Below are positions 1 through 7,835 of a stretch of DNA of 64,000 nucleotides, piece by piece. This stretch comes from Saccharopolyspora ipomoeae (GTDB taxonomy: Bacteria > Actinomycetota > Actinomycetes > Mycobacteriales > Pseudonocardiaceae): positions 1 through 64,000 of the forward strand of contig NZ_JASAOF010000010.1 of the NCBI RefSeq assembly GCF_029952525.1, in the 5' to 3' direction. Position 1 is the first letter of the stretch. The number at the start of each line of letters is the position of its first letter. The notes beneath the pieces are model-generated. The model did not search any database. It was not told the DNA's origin and saw only the letters and a program-made list of their open reading frames with translations. The translations under genes and the position numbers were made by a program.

Positions 1-63
1 GGTGAGCAGATCGGTCTGCGGCGGCAGCCCACCGGCAGGCGCGAAGTACGACGGCGAGTTCAA
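1..63 (-). CDS. (S)-ureidoglycine aminohydrolase-like protein, N-terminal 21 codons only
   Basis: The minus strand opens with a TTG codon at 63-61, preceded by a strong GAGGAGGAG ribosome binding site (69-77, 5-nt spacing), and stays open to the window edge. The 21 visible residues include YFAPAGGLPPQTDLLT, which resembles the N-terminus of actinobacterial ureidoglycine aminohydrolases of the cupin fold, enzymes that release ammonia from ureidoglycine in allantoin breakdown. The identification rests on this short stretch plus the neighbouring allantoin genes, so it is an inference. The gene is truncated by the window, not by mutation. It diverges from the NCS1 permease and probably shares its control region. 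Confidence 0.6.
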   Translation of the reverse strand, partial: MNSPSYFAPAGGLPPQTDLLT

Positions 64-338
64 GCTGGCTCCTCCTCGACAACCCCGAACCCAGTGCAAG
101 GCCATGACCTGCACAATCCATGTATACAAAAGCGGGGTCGGGTGCAGGATAAGCAACGCCGACGCCGTGCGGAAGCCCCCGGAGCCGCGGAGGAGATCAC
201 ACTCGGCCGCTCGGCCGGAGAGTGTTGACGAGGCCGTGAACACCGCCTACGGTCTTCCCAACTCTCACGTATACTTTCGCATCGCGAAACTCGATCCACT
301 CCAGCAATGTCGCGGAGTGGGGGCTTTGGAGGCGGCTG
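64..338. promoter_or_regulatory. Divergent control region with two GTATAC boxes
   Basis: This non-coding stretch separates the partial aminohydrolase gene from the permease. It holds TGTATACA at 121-128 and GTATAC at 269-274. The same hexamer recurs in front of allantoinase at 4235-4240. FadR-type GntR regulators commonly bind short AT-rich dyads of this kind, and one is encoded at 4288. That this regulator binds here is an inference. The boxes themselves are plainly visible. Confidence 0.5.
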
Positions 339-1820
339 GTGACTGCCACGAACGACCGGTCCGGTTTGGACATCCCTCCCGCGTCGAGCGAGCGGTTGTA
401 CAGCTACGACCTCGCGCCGACGAAGAAGGACGGCCGCCGCTGGGGCGCCTACAACGTCTTCACGTTGTGGGCCAACGATGTTCACAGCCTCGGCAACTAC
501 GCTTTCGCGATCGGCCTGTTCGCGCTCGGGCTCAACGTCTGGGGCATCCTGGCCGCCTTCGTGCTGGCCTCCGCGCTGCTGTTCCTGCTGCTGACGATGT
601 CGGGCTACATGGGGCACAAGGCCGGCGTGCCGTTCCCGGTGATGAGCCGCATCGCCTTCGGCACCAAGGGCGCGCAGATCCCGGCCGCGGTGCGCGGCGT
701 CGTGGCGATCGCCTGGTTCGGCATCCAGACCTACCTGGCCTCCTCGGTGCTCGACGCGCTGCTCGTGGCGATTTTCCCGGGCTTGAAATCGCTGGAAGAC
801 CAGTCGGTGCTGGGACTTTCGCTGCTCGGCTGGATCACGTTCCTGGCGCTGTGGGCCGTGCAGGTCCTCATCGTCAGCTACGGCATGCACGTCATCCGCA
901 AGTACATGGCGGTGGCCGCGCCGACGACGCTGATCACCATGCTGGGCCTGGCGATCTGGATGTTCGCACGCGCCGACTTCTCGATCTCGATGTCCACCGC
1001 CCAGCCGCTGACCGGCGGCGCGATGTGGCTGCAGATCCTGCAGGGCGCCGCGCTGTGGGTCGTCATCTACGGCACGTTCGTGCTGAACTTCTGCGACTTC
1101 ACCCGCTCGGCCAAGAGCCGCAGCTCGATCGTCGTGGGCAACCTGGTCGGCATCCCGGTCAACATGCTGTTCTTCGCCGGGATCGTGGTGGTGCTCAGCG
1201 GAGCCCAGTTCAAGATCAACGGACGGGTGATCACCAGCCCGACCGACATCGTGCAGACGATCCCCAACACCTACCTGCTGGCGCTGGCCTCGCTCGCGCT
1301 GATCGTGCTCACGATCGCGGTGAACCTGCTGGCCAACTTCGTCGCCCCGATCTACGTGCTGGTCAACCTCTTCCCGAAGAAGCTGAACTTCCGGCGCGCG
1401 GGCCTGGTCAGCGCGATCATCGGCCTGGTCATCCTGCCCTGGAACCTCTACGACAGCCCGGTCGTGGTGAACTACTTCCTGGGTGGTCTCGGGGCTCTGC
1501 TCGGCCCGCTGTTCGGCGTGATCATGGCCGACTACTGGCTGATCCGGAAGACCCGCGTGAACGTCCCCGAGCTCTACACCGAGAACGCCGACGGCGAGTA
1601 CCACTACACCGGTGGCTACAACCCCAAGGCGGTGTGGGCGTTCATCCCGGCCGCCGCGATCGCGGTGGTGCTGGCGCTGGTTCCGGCGTTCAGCGCGGTC
1701 GGCGGGTTCTCCTGGTTCATCGGGGCGATCCTGGGCGCCATCATCTACGCGGTCATCGGCGACCGCAGGCCCGACGCCCAGGACGTGGACGGCGAGTCCA
1801 TCGCCGTCGCGGCGGAATGA
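339..1820 (+). CDS. NCS1-family nucleobase/allantoin/hydantoin:cation symporter
   Basis: The product is a 493-residue polytopic inner-membrane carrier with about 12 hydrophobic segments. The family signature lies near residues 85-130 (G-HKAGVPFPVMSRIAFG followed by R-GVVAIAWFGIQT), as in NCS1 carriers of purines, allantoin and hydantoins such as Mhp1. The GTG start is supported by GGAGG at 328-332. A racemase-like gene follows 36 bp downstream and allantoinase lies just beyond it, so allantoin or a related hydantoin/ureide is the likely substrate. The exact substrate cannot be read from the sequence. Confidence 0.88.
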   Translation: MTATNDRSGLDIPPASSERLYSYDLAPTKKDGRRWGAYNVFTLWANDVHSLGNYAFAIGLFALGLNVWGILAAFVLASALLFLLLTMSGYMGHKAGVPFPVMSRIAFGTKGAQIPAAVRGVVAIAWFGIQTYLASSVLDALLVAIFPGLKSLEDQSVLGLSLLGWITFLALWAVQVLIVSYGMHVIRKYMAVAAPTTLITMLGLAIWMFARADFSISMSTAQPLTGGAMWLQILQGAALWVVIYGTFVLNFCDFTRSAKSRSSIVVGNLVGIPVNMLFFAGIVVVLSGAQFKINGRVITSPTDIVQTIPNTYLLALASLALIVLTIAVNLLANFVAPIYVLVNLFPKKLNFRRAGLVSAIIGLVILPWNLYDSPVVVNYFLGGLGALLGPLFGVIMADYWLIRKTRVNVPELYTENADGEYHYTGGYNPKAVWAFIPAAAIAVVLALVPAFSAVGGFSWFIGAILGAIIYAVIGDRRPDAQDVDGESIAVAAE

Positions 1821-1856
1821 TCCTCCGCTGCAAGCAATTTCGAGAAAGTCGAGTCC

Positions 1857-2576
1857 ATGCGCATCCTCGTCGTGAACGTCAACACGACCAAGTCCATCAC
1901 CGAGTCGATCGGTGAGCAGGCGGCCTCGGTGGCCGCGCCCGGAACCGAGATCGTGCCGCTGACACCGTCCTTCGGCGCGGAGTCGGTCGAGGGCAACTAC
2001 GAGAGCTACCTCGCGGCGATCGCGGTGATGGAGGCCGTGAAGGCCTACCCGGAGCCGTTCGACGCGATCATCCAGGCCGGCTACGGCGAGCACGGCCGGG
2101 AGGGTCTGCAGGAGCTCTTCGACGTGCCGGTCGTGGACATCACCGAGGCCGCGGCGACCACCGCGCAGTTCGTGGGCCGCACCTACTCGGTCGTGACCAG
2201 CCTCGACCGCACGGTCCCGCTGATCGAGGACCGGTTGCGCGCGGCCGGTCTCAGCGACCGGTGCGCGTCGGTGCGGGCCAGCGGCATGGCGGTGCTGGAC
2301 CTGGAGCGCGACCCGCAGGCGGCGGTGGACGCCATCGCCGAGGAGGCGGTCCGCGCGGTGCGCGAGGACCGGGCGGAGGCGATCTGCCTGGGCTGCGGCG
2401 GCATGGCGGGACTGTCCGAGCGCGTCGTGGCGCGCACCGGCGTCCCGGTCGTCGACGGCGTCACGGCGGCGGTGACGATCGCGGAGTCCCTGGTCCGGCT
2501 GGGCCTGAAGACCTCCAAGGTCCGCACCTACGCGCCCCCGCGCCCCAAGGAGATGACCAACTGGCCCCCGTCCTGA
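1857..2576 (+). CDS. Asp/Glu/hydantoin racemase-family protein with Gly in place of the first catalytic Cys
   Basis: The 239-residue protein has the hydantoin/allantoin racemase fold: MRILVVNVNTT start, PVVDITEAAA near 91-100, LGCGGMAG near 178-185. Family racemases use two cysteines as acid/base, near positions 76 and 181 in hydantoin racemases. Here the second is present (Cys180), but the first position reads AGYGEHG with Gly75 where ACFGDPG is usual. Arylmalonate decarboxylase, in the same superfamily, shows the same Gly/Cys arrangement. The protein may therefore act differently from a two-base racemase. It follows the permease by 36 bp, probably in one transcript, and faces allantoinase, so a role with hydantoin-type ureides is likely. 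Confidence 0.75.
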   Translation: MRILVVNVNTTKSITESIGEQAASVAAPGTEIVPLTPSFGAESVEGNYESYLAAIAVMEAVKAYPEPFDAIIQAGYGEHGREGLQELFDVPVVDITEAAATTAQFVGRTYSVVTSLDRTVPLIEDRLRAAGLSDRCASVRASGMAVLDLERDPQAAVDAIAEEAVRAVREDRAEAICLGCGGMAGLSERVVARTGVPVVDGVTAAVTIAESLVRLGLKTSKVRTYAPPRPKEMTNWPPS

Positions 2577-2591
2577 CGGCCTTGAGCACGG

Positions 2592-2626
2592 CGAAGCCGG
2601 GACCCGATCCTCGGGGCCCGGCTTCG
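2592..2626 (+). terminator. Hairpin terminator after the racemase-like gene
   Basis: A perfect 10-bp inverted repeat (CGAAGCCGGG at 2592-2601, CCCGGCTTCG at 2617-2626) lies 15 bp after the stop codon. The hairpin is GC rich and no long T tract follows, as is common in actinomycetes. Confidence 0.7.
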
Positions 2627-2653
2627 TGGTCGCGTGGGGTGCCTCCCTCGCGC

Positions 2654-2703
2654 GGGGACAGTTTTTCCTCGAATCACCCCATGATCATGTCCGTTTCGTC
2701 CGG
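2654..2703 (-). repeat. Dispersed inverted-repeat element, copy 1 (reverse orientation, degenerate arm)
   Basis: Read on the minus strand this matches the element at 31825-31888 and 37321-37390. It shares the arm TTCCTCGAATC, the motif ATGATCA, and the paired TGTCCG / GTCCGG motifs in the same order. The second arm has diverged. Like the other copies it sits at gene 3' ends, here between convergent genes. Confidence 0.65.
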
Positions 2704-2716
2704 ACAGTTCTCACTA

Positions 2717-2771
2717 AAACTGCCCCCTGCCAACGGCTGTTGTCACAGTGAGCGTTGGCAGGGGGCGGTTT
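2717..2771. terminator. Long GC-rich hairpin between convergent genes
   Basis: An 18-bp inverted repeat with one mismatch (AAACTGCCCCCTGCCAAC at 2717-2734 against GTTGGCAGGGGGCGGTTT at 2754-2771) can end transcription from either side. Confidence 0.65.
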
Positions 2772-2794
2772 TGGCTGAAATCGTCCCCTTCGCG

Positions 2795-2824
2795 AGGCGA
2801 CAGTTTTCACTAGAACTGTCGCCT
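2795..2824 (-). terminator. Hairpin terminator after allantoinase
   Basis: Perfect 11-bp arms (AGGCGACAGTT at 2795-2805 and AACTGTCGCCT at 2814-2824) lie 9 bp beyond the allantoinase stop codon. Confidence 0.7.
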
Positions 2825-2832
2825 GGTGACGC

Positions 2833-4188
2833 TCACACCTCGCCGCGGGTGAGGAGCTTGCCCTGGGGCGCGGTGGTGTCGGTGCCGTTGCCGGCGATCT
2901 GAGTGCCGCGCAGCCAGGTGCTGCGGACGACGCCGGCCAGCGGGCGGCCGTGGTAGGCCGAGACCGGGTTGCGGTGCTGCAGGTTCGCGACGTCGACGAC
3001 GAAGGCGTCGTCCGGGGCGAACACGCACAGGTCGGCGTCGTTGCCCACGGCGATGGAACCCTTGGTGCGCATCCCGGCGAGTTCGGCGGGCTTGCGCGCC
3101 ATCCAGGTCACGACGTCGGACAGCGAGTACCCGCGCTGGCGCGCCTGGGTCCAGATCGCCGGCAGGCCCAGCTGCAGGCTCGACACGCCACCCCAGGCGA
3201 CGCCGAAGTCGCCGATGTCGAGGCGCTTGAGCTCGGGAGTGCAGGGGGAGTGGTCGCTGACGACGCAGTCGATCGTGCCGTCCGCCAACGCCTTCCACAG
3301 CAGTTCGCGGTTGGCGGCCTCGCGGATGGGCGGGCAGCACTTGAACTGGGTGGCGCCGTCGGGGATCTCCTCGGCGGTGAAGCTCAGGTAGTGCGGGCAG
3401 GTCTCGACGGTGACGCGGACGCCGTCGGCGCGGGCCGAGGCGATCAGCGGCAGCGCGTCCGCGGAGGCCAGGTGCAGGATGTGCACGCGGGCGCCGATGC
3501 GCCGGGCCAGCTCGATGACCTGGGCGATCGCGAGGTTCTCGGCGCCCTTGGGGCGGGAGGCGAGGAAGTCGCCGTAGTCCTCGCCGTGCGGGGTCGGCGC
3601 CTGCTCGATGGCCTCGGAGTCCTCGGCGTGCACGATCATCATCGCGTCGAACCCGGCCAGCTCCCGCAGCGCGGTGTCGAGCTCGGCGGAGTCCAGCGGC
3701 GGGAACTCGTCGACCCCGGAGTGCAGCAGGAAGCACTTGAAGCCGAACACCCCGGCCTCGTGCAGGCCCCGCAGCTCGTCGAGCTTGCCGGGGATCGCGC
3801 CACCCCAGAACCCGACGTCGACGTGCGCCTTGGCCGCGGCGGTCTTGCGCTTGAGCTCCAGCGCGTCGACGTCGACGGTCGGCGGCAGGCTGTTGAGCGG
3901 CATGTCGACGATGGTGGTCACGCCGCCCGCGGCGGCCGCGCGGGTGGCGGTCTCGAAGCCCTCCCACTCGGCGCGGCCGGGGTCGTTGACGTGCACGTGC
4001 GTGTCGACCAGCCCGGGCAGCAGGACCTCGTCGCCGGCGAGCTCGACGACCCGGTGGGCGTCCAGCTCGGCGTCGAACGCGTCGACGGCGGCGATGCGGC
4101 CGTCCCGGATGCCGACGCTGCCGGACGTCTCGCCGTTCGGCCCGATGAGCCGCTGCGCCCGGAAGACCAGATCGTAAGGCTGAGCCAC
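2833..4188 (-). CDS. allB: Allantoinase (cyclic amidohydrolase)
   Basis: The enzyme opens the hydantoin ring of allantoin to give allantoate. The 451-residue length is typical. The binuclear metal centre of the dihydroorotase/hydantoinase superfamily is visible: H64 and H66 in VDTHVH, the lysine usually carboxylated (K151 in GFKCFL), H187 in IVHAED, H236/H239 in HILHL, and D312 in VSDHSP. It is transcribed divergently from nothing on its upstream side. The FadR-type gene behind it (4288-) reads the same way, about 100 bp upstream. The region before its start carries GTATAC-type dyads shared with the permease promoter. Confidence 0.93.
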   Translation of the reverse strand: MAQPYDLVFRAQRLIGPNGETSGSVGIRDGRIAAVDAFDAELDAHRVVELAGDEVLLPGLVDTHVHVNDPGRAEWEGFETATRAAAAGGVTTIVDMPLNSLPPTVDVDALELKRKTAAAKAHVDVGFWGGAIPGKLDELRGLHEAGVFGFKCFLLHSGVDEFPPLDSAELDTALRELAGFDAMMIVHAEDSEAIEQAPTPHGEDYGDFLASRPKGAENLAIAQVIELARRIGARVHILHLASADALPLIASARADGVRVTVETCPHYLSFTAEEIPDGATQFKCCPPIREAANRELLWKALADGTIDCVVSDHSPCTPELKRLDIGDFGVAWGGVSSLQLGLPAIWTQARQRGYSLSDVVTWMARKPAELAGMRTKGSIAVGNDADLCVFAPDDAFVVDVANLQHRNPVSAYHGRPLAGVVRSTWLRGTQIAGNGTDTTAPQGKLLTRGEV

Positions 4189-4213
4189 CGCGCTACCTCC
4201 CCTGAAGTTCCAC

Positions 4214-4240
4214 GATACAAAAGTATATTCGAATGTATAC
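4214..4240. promoter_or_regulatory. Operator candidate upstream of allantoinase
   Basis: Two overlapping dyads are visible: ATAC-AAAA-GTAT (4215-4226), and GTATA...TATAC arms spanning 4223-4240 that end in GTATAC. Their likeness to the boxes at 121-128 and 269-274 suggests one regulator for both units, most simply the GntR protein encoded at 4288-4986. Confidence 0.55.
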
Positions 4241-4287
4241 GTAACTTACGGCTGGGGAGTTCCGCAGGTCAAGGGTGGGATCGGGGC

Positions 4288-4986
4288 TCAGAACACCATG
4301 CGTTCGAGGACCATCGCGCGACTCGCGCGCACGTGCCCCCGGGCGAGCTCGGCGGCCCGCTCGGCGTCGCCGGCCGCTATGGCGGAGTAGAGCTCCTCGT
4401 GCTCGCCGCAGACCCGCTCGGGCTCCAGGTTCAGCCGGAACAGCGCCGCGAGCCTGCCGTGCAGCGGTTCGAGCATCGACGCCAGCAGGTCGTTGCGGGA
4501 CAGCGCGACGAGCTTGTCGTGGAACTCGGTGTTGGCCTCCGACATGGCGTCGGTGTCCTGCGACTCCAACGCCTCCCGCGCTCGCGCGACCAGCTCGCCC
4601 AGGTGCTCGACGTCGGCGGACTCGCTGCGCTCGGCGGCGAGCTTGGCCGCCAGCGCCTCCAGGGCCTCGCGGACGTCGAAGAGCTCCTCCAGCTGCTGGC
4701 GGTCCAGGCTGCGCACGAACACGCCGCGCCGCCGCGGTCGGACCTCGACCATCCCGGCGCTCTGCAGCATCCGGATCGCCTCGCGCACCGGCACGCGGGA
4801 GACGCCGAACTCGATGGCCAGCTCCTGCTCGAAGATCCGGTCGCCGGGCCGCAACCGGCCGTCGCTGATCCGGGCCTGCAGCTCGTCGTGGACCTGGTCG
4901 CGCAGCGGAACGCGGGGTTCCTCCTCGGGCACTTCGGTCACCACACGCCCTTTCCGGTCAGCAGCATCCCGACGAGTGTGCATCAC
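4288..4986 (-). CDS. GntR/FadR-type (FCD domain) transcriptional regulator
   Basis: This 232-residue DNA-binding protein has an N-terminal winged helix-turn-helix (about residues 27-95: FEQELAIEFGVSRVPVREAIRML then V-VRPRRRGVFV). A helical FCD ligand domain follows (about 105-225: VREALEALAAKLAAER, EFHDKLVALS, H-ELYSAIAAGD). The open frame begins with GTG-ATG at 4986, but no ribosome site precedes it. GTG codons at 4941 or 4938 follow AAAGGG with good spacing, so the protein is probably 15-16 residues shorter. Its position between allantoin genes suggests an allantoin/ureide-responsive repressor. Confidence 0.85.
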   Translation of the reverse strand: MMHTRRDAADRKGRVVTEVPEEEPRVPLRDQVHDELQARISDGRLRPGDRIFEQELAIEFGVSRVPVREAIRMLQSAGMVEVRPRRRGVFVRSLDRQQLEELFDVREALEALAAKLAAERSESADVEHLGELVARAREALESQDTDAMSEANTEFHDKLVALSRNDLLASMLEPLHGRLAALFRLNLEPERVCGEHEELYSAIAAGDAERAAELARGHVRASRAMVLERMVF

Positions 4987-5036
4987 GCCGAGTCAGTTGC
5001 GTCGTTCGGTGGGTTGCCGAAGCGCGAACCGGCACC

Positions 5037-5816
5037 TCAGGTGTCCCCGCGGAGGGTGAGGTCGAAGCTGTAGCGGGAGGCCCGGTACACGTGGGTGCCG
5101 AACTCGACGATGGCGCCGGTGTGGTCGTGGGTGATGCGCTGCATGGTCAGCAGCGCGGCCCCGGCGGGCTCGTCGAGGAGTTCGGCCTCGTCGTCCGCGG
5201 CGGTCCGGGCGCCGATGGTCTGCTGGGCCGCGTGCAGGTGGATGCCCGCCGCGCGCAGCAGCTGGTAGAGGCCCCGGTCGGTGAGGTCCTCGTCGGTCGG
5301 CGTGATCAGCGAGGCGGGCAGGTAGTTGCGCAGCCGGGCGATCGGCTCGCCGCGCGCGTAGCGGACCCGCTCCAGGTGCAGGACCTCGTCCTCTTCGGAC
5401 AGTCCCAGGGCGCGAGCCGCCTCCTCGGGCGGGTGGCAGAGCTCGTTGGTCAGCACGCGGGTCGTGGGGTGCTGGTCGATGCCGCTGAGGTCGTCGTAGA
5501 GGCTGCTCAGCTCCAGCGAGCGCTTGACGCGGTTGAAGACCACCTGGGTGCCCGCGCCGCGCTTGCGGACCACGAGTCCTTTGTCGACGAGCGAGCCGAT
5601 GGCCTGCCGGATGGTCGGGCGGGACAGCCCCAGGTTGCCCGCCAGTTCGATCTCGTTGTCCAGGCGCGCGCCGACCGGCAGCGCGCCGGAGGCGATGGCC
5701 TCCTCGATCTGGCTCGCCACCTGGAAGTACAGCGGGACCGGGCTGTGGTGGTCGACCGAGATCTGCCTGGCTGGATCCCACTGCGGTTCCTGGGATCGGT
5801 GTCGCATGGCCGTCAC
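5037..5816 (-). CDS. GntR/HutC-type (UTRA domain) regulator of the inositol operon
   Basis: The 259-residue protein carries a winged helix-turn-helix near 25-95 (PLYFQVASQIEEAIASG, LAGNLGLSRPTIRQAIGSLVDKGLVVRKRGAGT) and a UTRA effector-binding domain to the C-terminus (HPPEEAARALGL, LERVRYARGEPIARLRNYLP, R-SFDLTLRGD). It is divergent from iolC with a 144-bp spacer, the usual layout for a local repressor. GntR-family IolR proteins control inositol genes in other actinobacteria, so this role is likely but inferred. Confidence 0.85.
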   Translation of the reverse strand: MTAMRHRSQEPQWDPARQISVDHHSPVPLYFQVASQIEEAIASGALPVGARLDNEIELAGNLGLSRPTIRQAIGSLVDKGLVVRKRGAGTQVVFNRVKRSLELSSLYDDLSGIDQHPTTRVLTNELCHPPEEAARALGLSEEDEVLHLERVRYARGEPIARLRNYLPASLITPTDEDLTDRGLYQLLRAAGIHLHAAQQTIGARTAADDEAELLDEPAGAALLTMQRITHDHTGAIVEFGTHVYRASRYSFDLTLRGDT

Positions 5817-5835
5817 GTCGCCACGATATCAAGAA

Positions 5836-5862
5836 CACACGACGTAAATAAGTCCGTATGTG
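5836..5862. promoter_or_regulatory. Weak inverted repeat upstream of the iolC promoter
   Basis: CACACGACG (5836-5844) and CGTATGTG (5855-5862) form an imperfect dyad just upstream of the iolC -35 box. It is a possible site for the divergent GntR regulator; the match is weak. Confidence 0.3.
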
Positions 5863-5873
5863 CTGACAAAGTC

Positions 5874-5902
5874 TTGACAGCGATGTGGCGCGCACGTAGA
5901 CA
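5874..5902 (+). promoter_or_regulatory. Vegetative-type promoter of the iolC operon
   Basis: A consensus -35 box TTGACA (5874-5879) is followed after 17 bp by TAGACA (5897-5902). The leader then contains a perfect 7-bp hairpin (CGGCCGC at 5919-5925, GCGGCCG at 5931-5937) before the ribosome site GGAGGG at 5947-5952. Confidence 0.65.
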
Positions 5903-5960
5903 AGGGGAGTCCGTGCTCCGGCCGCCGCGAGCGGCCGCGTCCCGATGGAGGGCATCTGCG

Positions 5961-6920
5961 ATGAGCGATCCGTTCGACGTGATCACGATGGGTCGGATCG
6001 GGGTCGACATCTACCCGCTGCAGACCGGTGTTCCGCTGCCGCAGGTGGAGACGTTCGGCAAGTACCTCGGCGGCACCGCCACCAACGTGGCCGTCGCCGC
6101 CGCCCGTCTCGGCCACCGCAGCGCGGTCATCAGCCGCACCGGAGCCGACCCGTTCGGCGAGTACGTCCACCAGGCGCTGCGCGGCTTCGACGTCGACGAC
6201 CGGTGGGTGAGCTCCGTCGAGCAGTACCCGACCCCGGTCACCTTCTGCGAGCTGTTCCCGCCGGACGACTTCCCGCTGTACTTCTACCGCCGCCCCAAAG
6301 CTCCTGACCTGGAGATCTACCAGGACGAGCTGGACCTGAGCGCCATCGCCGACGCCCGCATCTTCTGGATGACCGGCACCGGGCTGGCCGAGGAGCCGAG
6401 CCGCTCGGCGACGCTCGCCGCATTGCGCCACCGGGCCAAGCGCGGCACCGCGGTCTTCGACCTGGACTGGCGGCCGATGTTCTGGCCGGACCAGGGCGAA
6501 GCGCGCCGCTGGTACCAGGAGGCGCTCGCCCACGTCACGGTCGCGGTCGGCAACCTCGACGAGGTCGAGACCGCCGTCGGCACCCGCGATCCGGAGGAGG
6601 CCGCGGAACGGCTGCTGGAGCGCGGCGTGGAGCTGGCGGTGGTCAAGCAGGGCCCGAACGGCGTCCTCGCGCGCACCCGCGGGGAGAAGACCGTGGCGCC
6701 GCCGGTCCCGGTCGACGTCGTCAACGGCCTGGGGGCCGGCGACGCCTTCGGCGGCGCGCTCTGCCACGGACTGCTGCACGACTGGCCGCTGGAGCGGACC
6801 ATGCGCTTCGCCAACGCGGCCGGCGCGCTGGTCGCCGGCCGCCTCGCGTGCTCCTCGGCCATGCCCTACGCGCACGAGGTCGAGGAGACGCTGTCCAAGA
6901 ACTCGGCGCTGAGCGCATGA
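5961..6920 (+). CDS. iolC: 5-dehydro-2-deoxygluconokinase (PfkB family)
   Basis: The 319-residue cytosolic sugar kinase phosphorylates 5-dehydro-2-deoxygluconate (DKG) in inositol breakdown. PfkB signatures are present: GGTATNVAVAAARLG near residue 37 and the catalytic/anion-hole motif NGLGAGDAFGGALC near 255. The start at 5961 is chosen because GGAGGG lies 8 bp upstream; longer in-frame extensions read into the promoter. Its stop overlaps the ATG at 6917 of the next frame, so the block is translated as one operon with the aldolase, iolB, iolD and iolA. Confidence 0.93.
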   Translation: MSDPFDVITMGRIGVDIYPLQTGVPLPQVETFGKYLGGTATNVAVAAARLGHRSAVISRTGADPFGEYVHQALRGFDVDDRWVSSVEQYPTPVTFCELFPPDDFPLYFYRRPKAPDLEIYQDELDLSAIADARIFWMTGTGLAEEPSRSATLAALRHRAKRGTAVFDLDWRPMFWPDQGEARRWYQEALAHVTVAVGNLDEVETAVGTRDPEEAAERLLERGVELAVVKQGPNGVLARTRGEKTVAPPVPVDVVNGLGAGDAFGGALCHGLLHDWPLERTMRFANAAGALVAGRLACSSAMPYAHEVEETLSKNSALSA

Positions 6921-6943
6921 GCACCGCCGAAGGAGAGATCCGG

Positions 6944-7825
6944 GTGTCACCGTTGAACATCACCGAACTGCTCGACGCGCGTGCGACGCGACCCGAGGCC
7001 ATCGCCGAGGCCGCCGCGCTGCGCGCGAGACGGCCGCTGCTGGGCGAATCCGGCCGCATGATGATCGTCGCCGCCGACCACCCCGCGCGCGGCGCGCTGG
7101 CCGCGGGCGGGAACCCGCTGGCGATGGCCAACCGCGCGGACCTGCTGGACCGGCTGTGCACCGCGCTGCAACGCCCGGGCGTGGACGGGGTGCTGGGCAC
7201 CGCCGACGTGCTGGAGGACCTGCTGCTGCTCGGGGCGCTGGAGGACAAGGTCGTCATCGGCTCGATGAACCGGGGCGGCCTGGCCGGTTCGGCGTTCGAG
7301 CTCGACGACCGGTTCACCGGCCACCGCGCCGAGGACCTGCACCGGATGCGCTTCGACGCGGGGAAGTTGCTGATGCGGCTGGACCTCGACGACCCCGGAT
7401 CGCTGAACACCATGCAGGGCGCGGCCGACGCCGTCAACGAGCTCGCCGAGCGCGGGCTGATCGCGATGGTCGAGCCCTTCCTGTCCCGGCGGGTGGACGG
7501 CAAGGTGCGCAACGACCTCTCGGCCGAGGCGGTGGCGCGCTCGATCGCGATCGCCTCCGGGCTGGGCGGCACCTCGGCCTACACGTGGCTCAAGGTGCCG
7601 GTGGTCGACGAGCTCGACGAGATCGGACGCGCACTGGAGGCCACCACGCTGCCGACGGTGCTGCTGGGCGGCGAGGTGCCCGACGACCCGGCGGCCACCC
7701 AGGAGCGGTGGCACAAGGCGCTGCAACTGCCCAACGTGCGCGGGCTGGTCGTGGGCCGGAGCCTGCTCTACCCGCACGACGACGACGTCGCGGGCGCGGT
7801 CGACGCCGCGGTCGCCCTGCTGTAG
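6944..7825 (+). CDS. Cgl0158-type TIM-barrel aldolase of the inositol operon
   Basis: The 293-residue protein matches the (beta/alpha)8 family often annotated as deoxyribose-phosphate aldolase-like and found in actinobacterial inositol clusters. Landmarks are MMIVAADHPARGAL, VIGSMNRGGLAGSAFELDDR, K in FDAGKLLMRLD, and TWLKVPVVDE. It lies where iolJ-type aldolases occur and probably cleaves DKG phosphate to malonate semialdehyde and dihydroxyacetone phosphate; that step is inferred. GTG at 6944 is preferred because AAGGAGA (6930-6936) precedes it; ATG at 6917, overlapping the iolC stop, would add nine residues. Confidence 0.8.
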   Translation: MSPLNITELLDARATRPEAIAEAAALRARRPLLGESGRMMIVAADHPARGALAAGGNPLAMANRADLLDRLCTALQRPGVDGVLGTADVLEDLLLLGALEDKVVIGSMNRGGLAGSAFELDDRFTGHRAEDLHRMRFDAGKLLMRLDLDDPGSLNTMQGAADAVNELAERGLIAMVEPFLSRRVDGKVRNDLSAEAVARSIAIASGLGGTSAYTWLKVPVVDELDEIGRALEATTLPTVLLGGEVPDDPAATQERWHKALQLPNVRGLVVGRSLLYPHDDDVAGAVDAAVALL

Positions 7826-7835
7826 GAGGGGAGAA

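Noticed and set aside
2-1915. Long open frames overlapping the permease and racemase genes on both strands
   Set aside because: They are Arg/Gly/Ala-rich shadows of the real genes, a common artefact of high GC DNA, and have no family features or ribosome sites.
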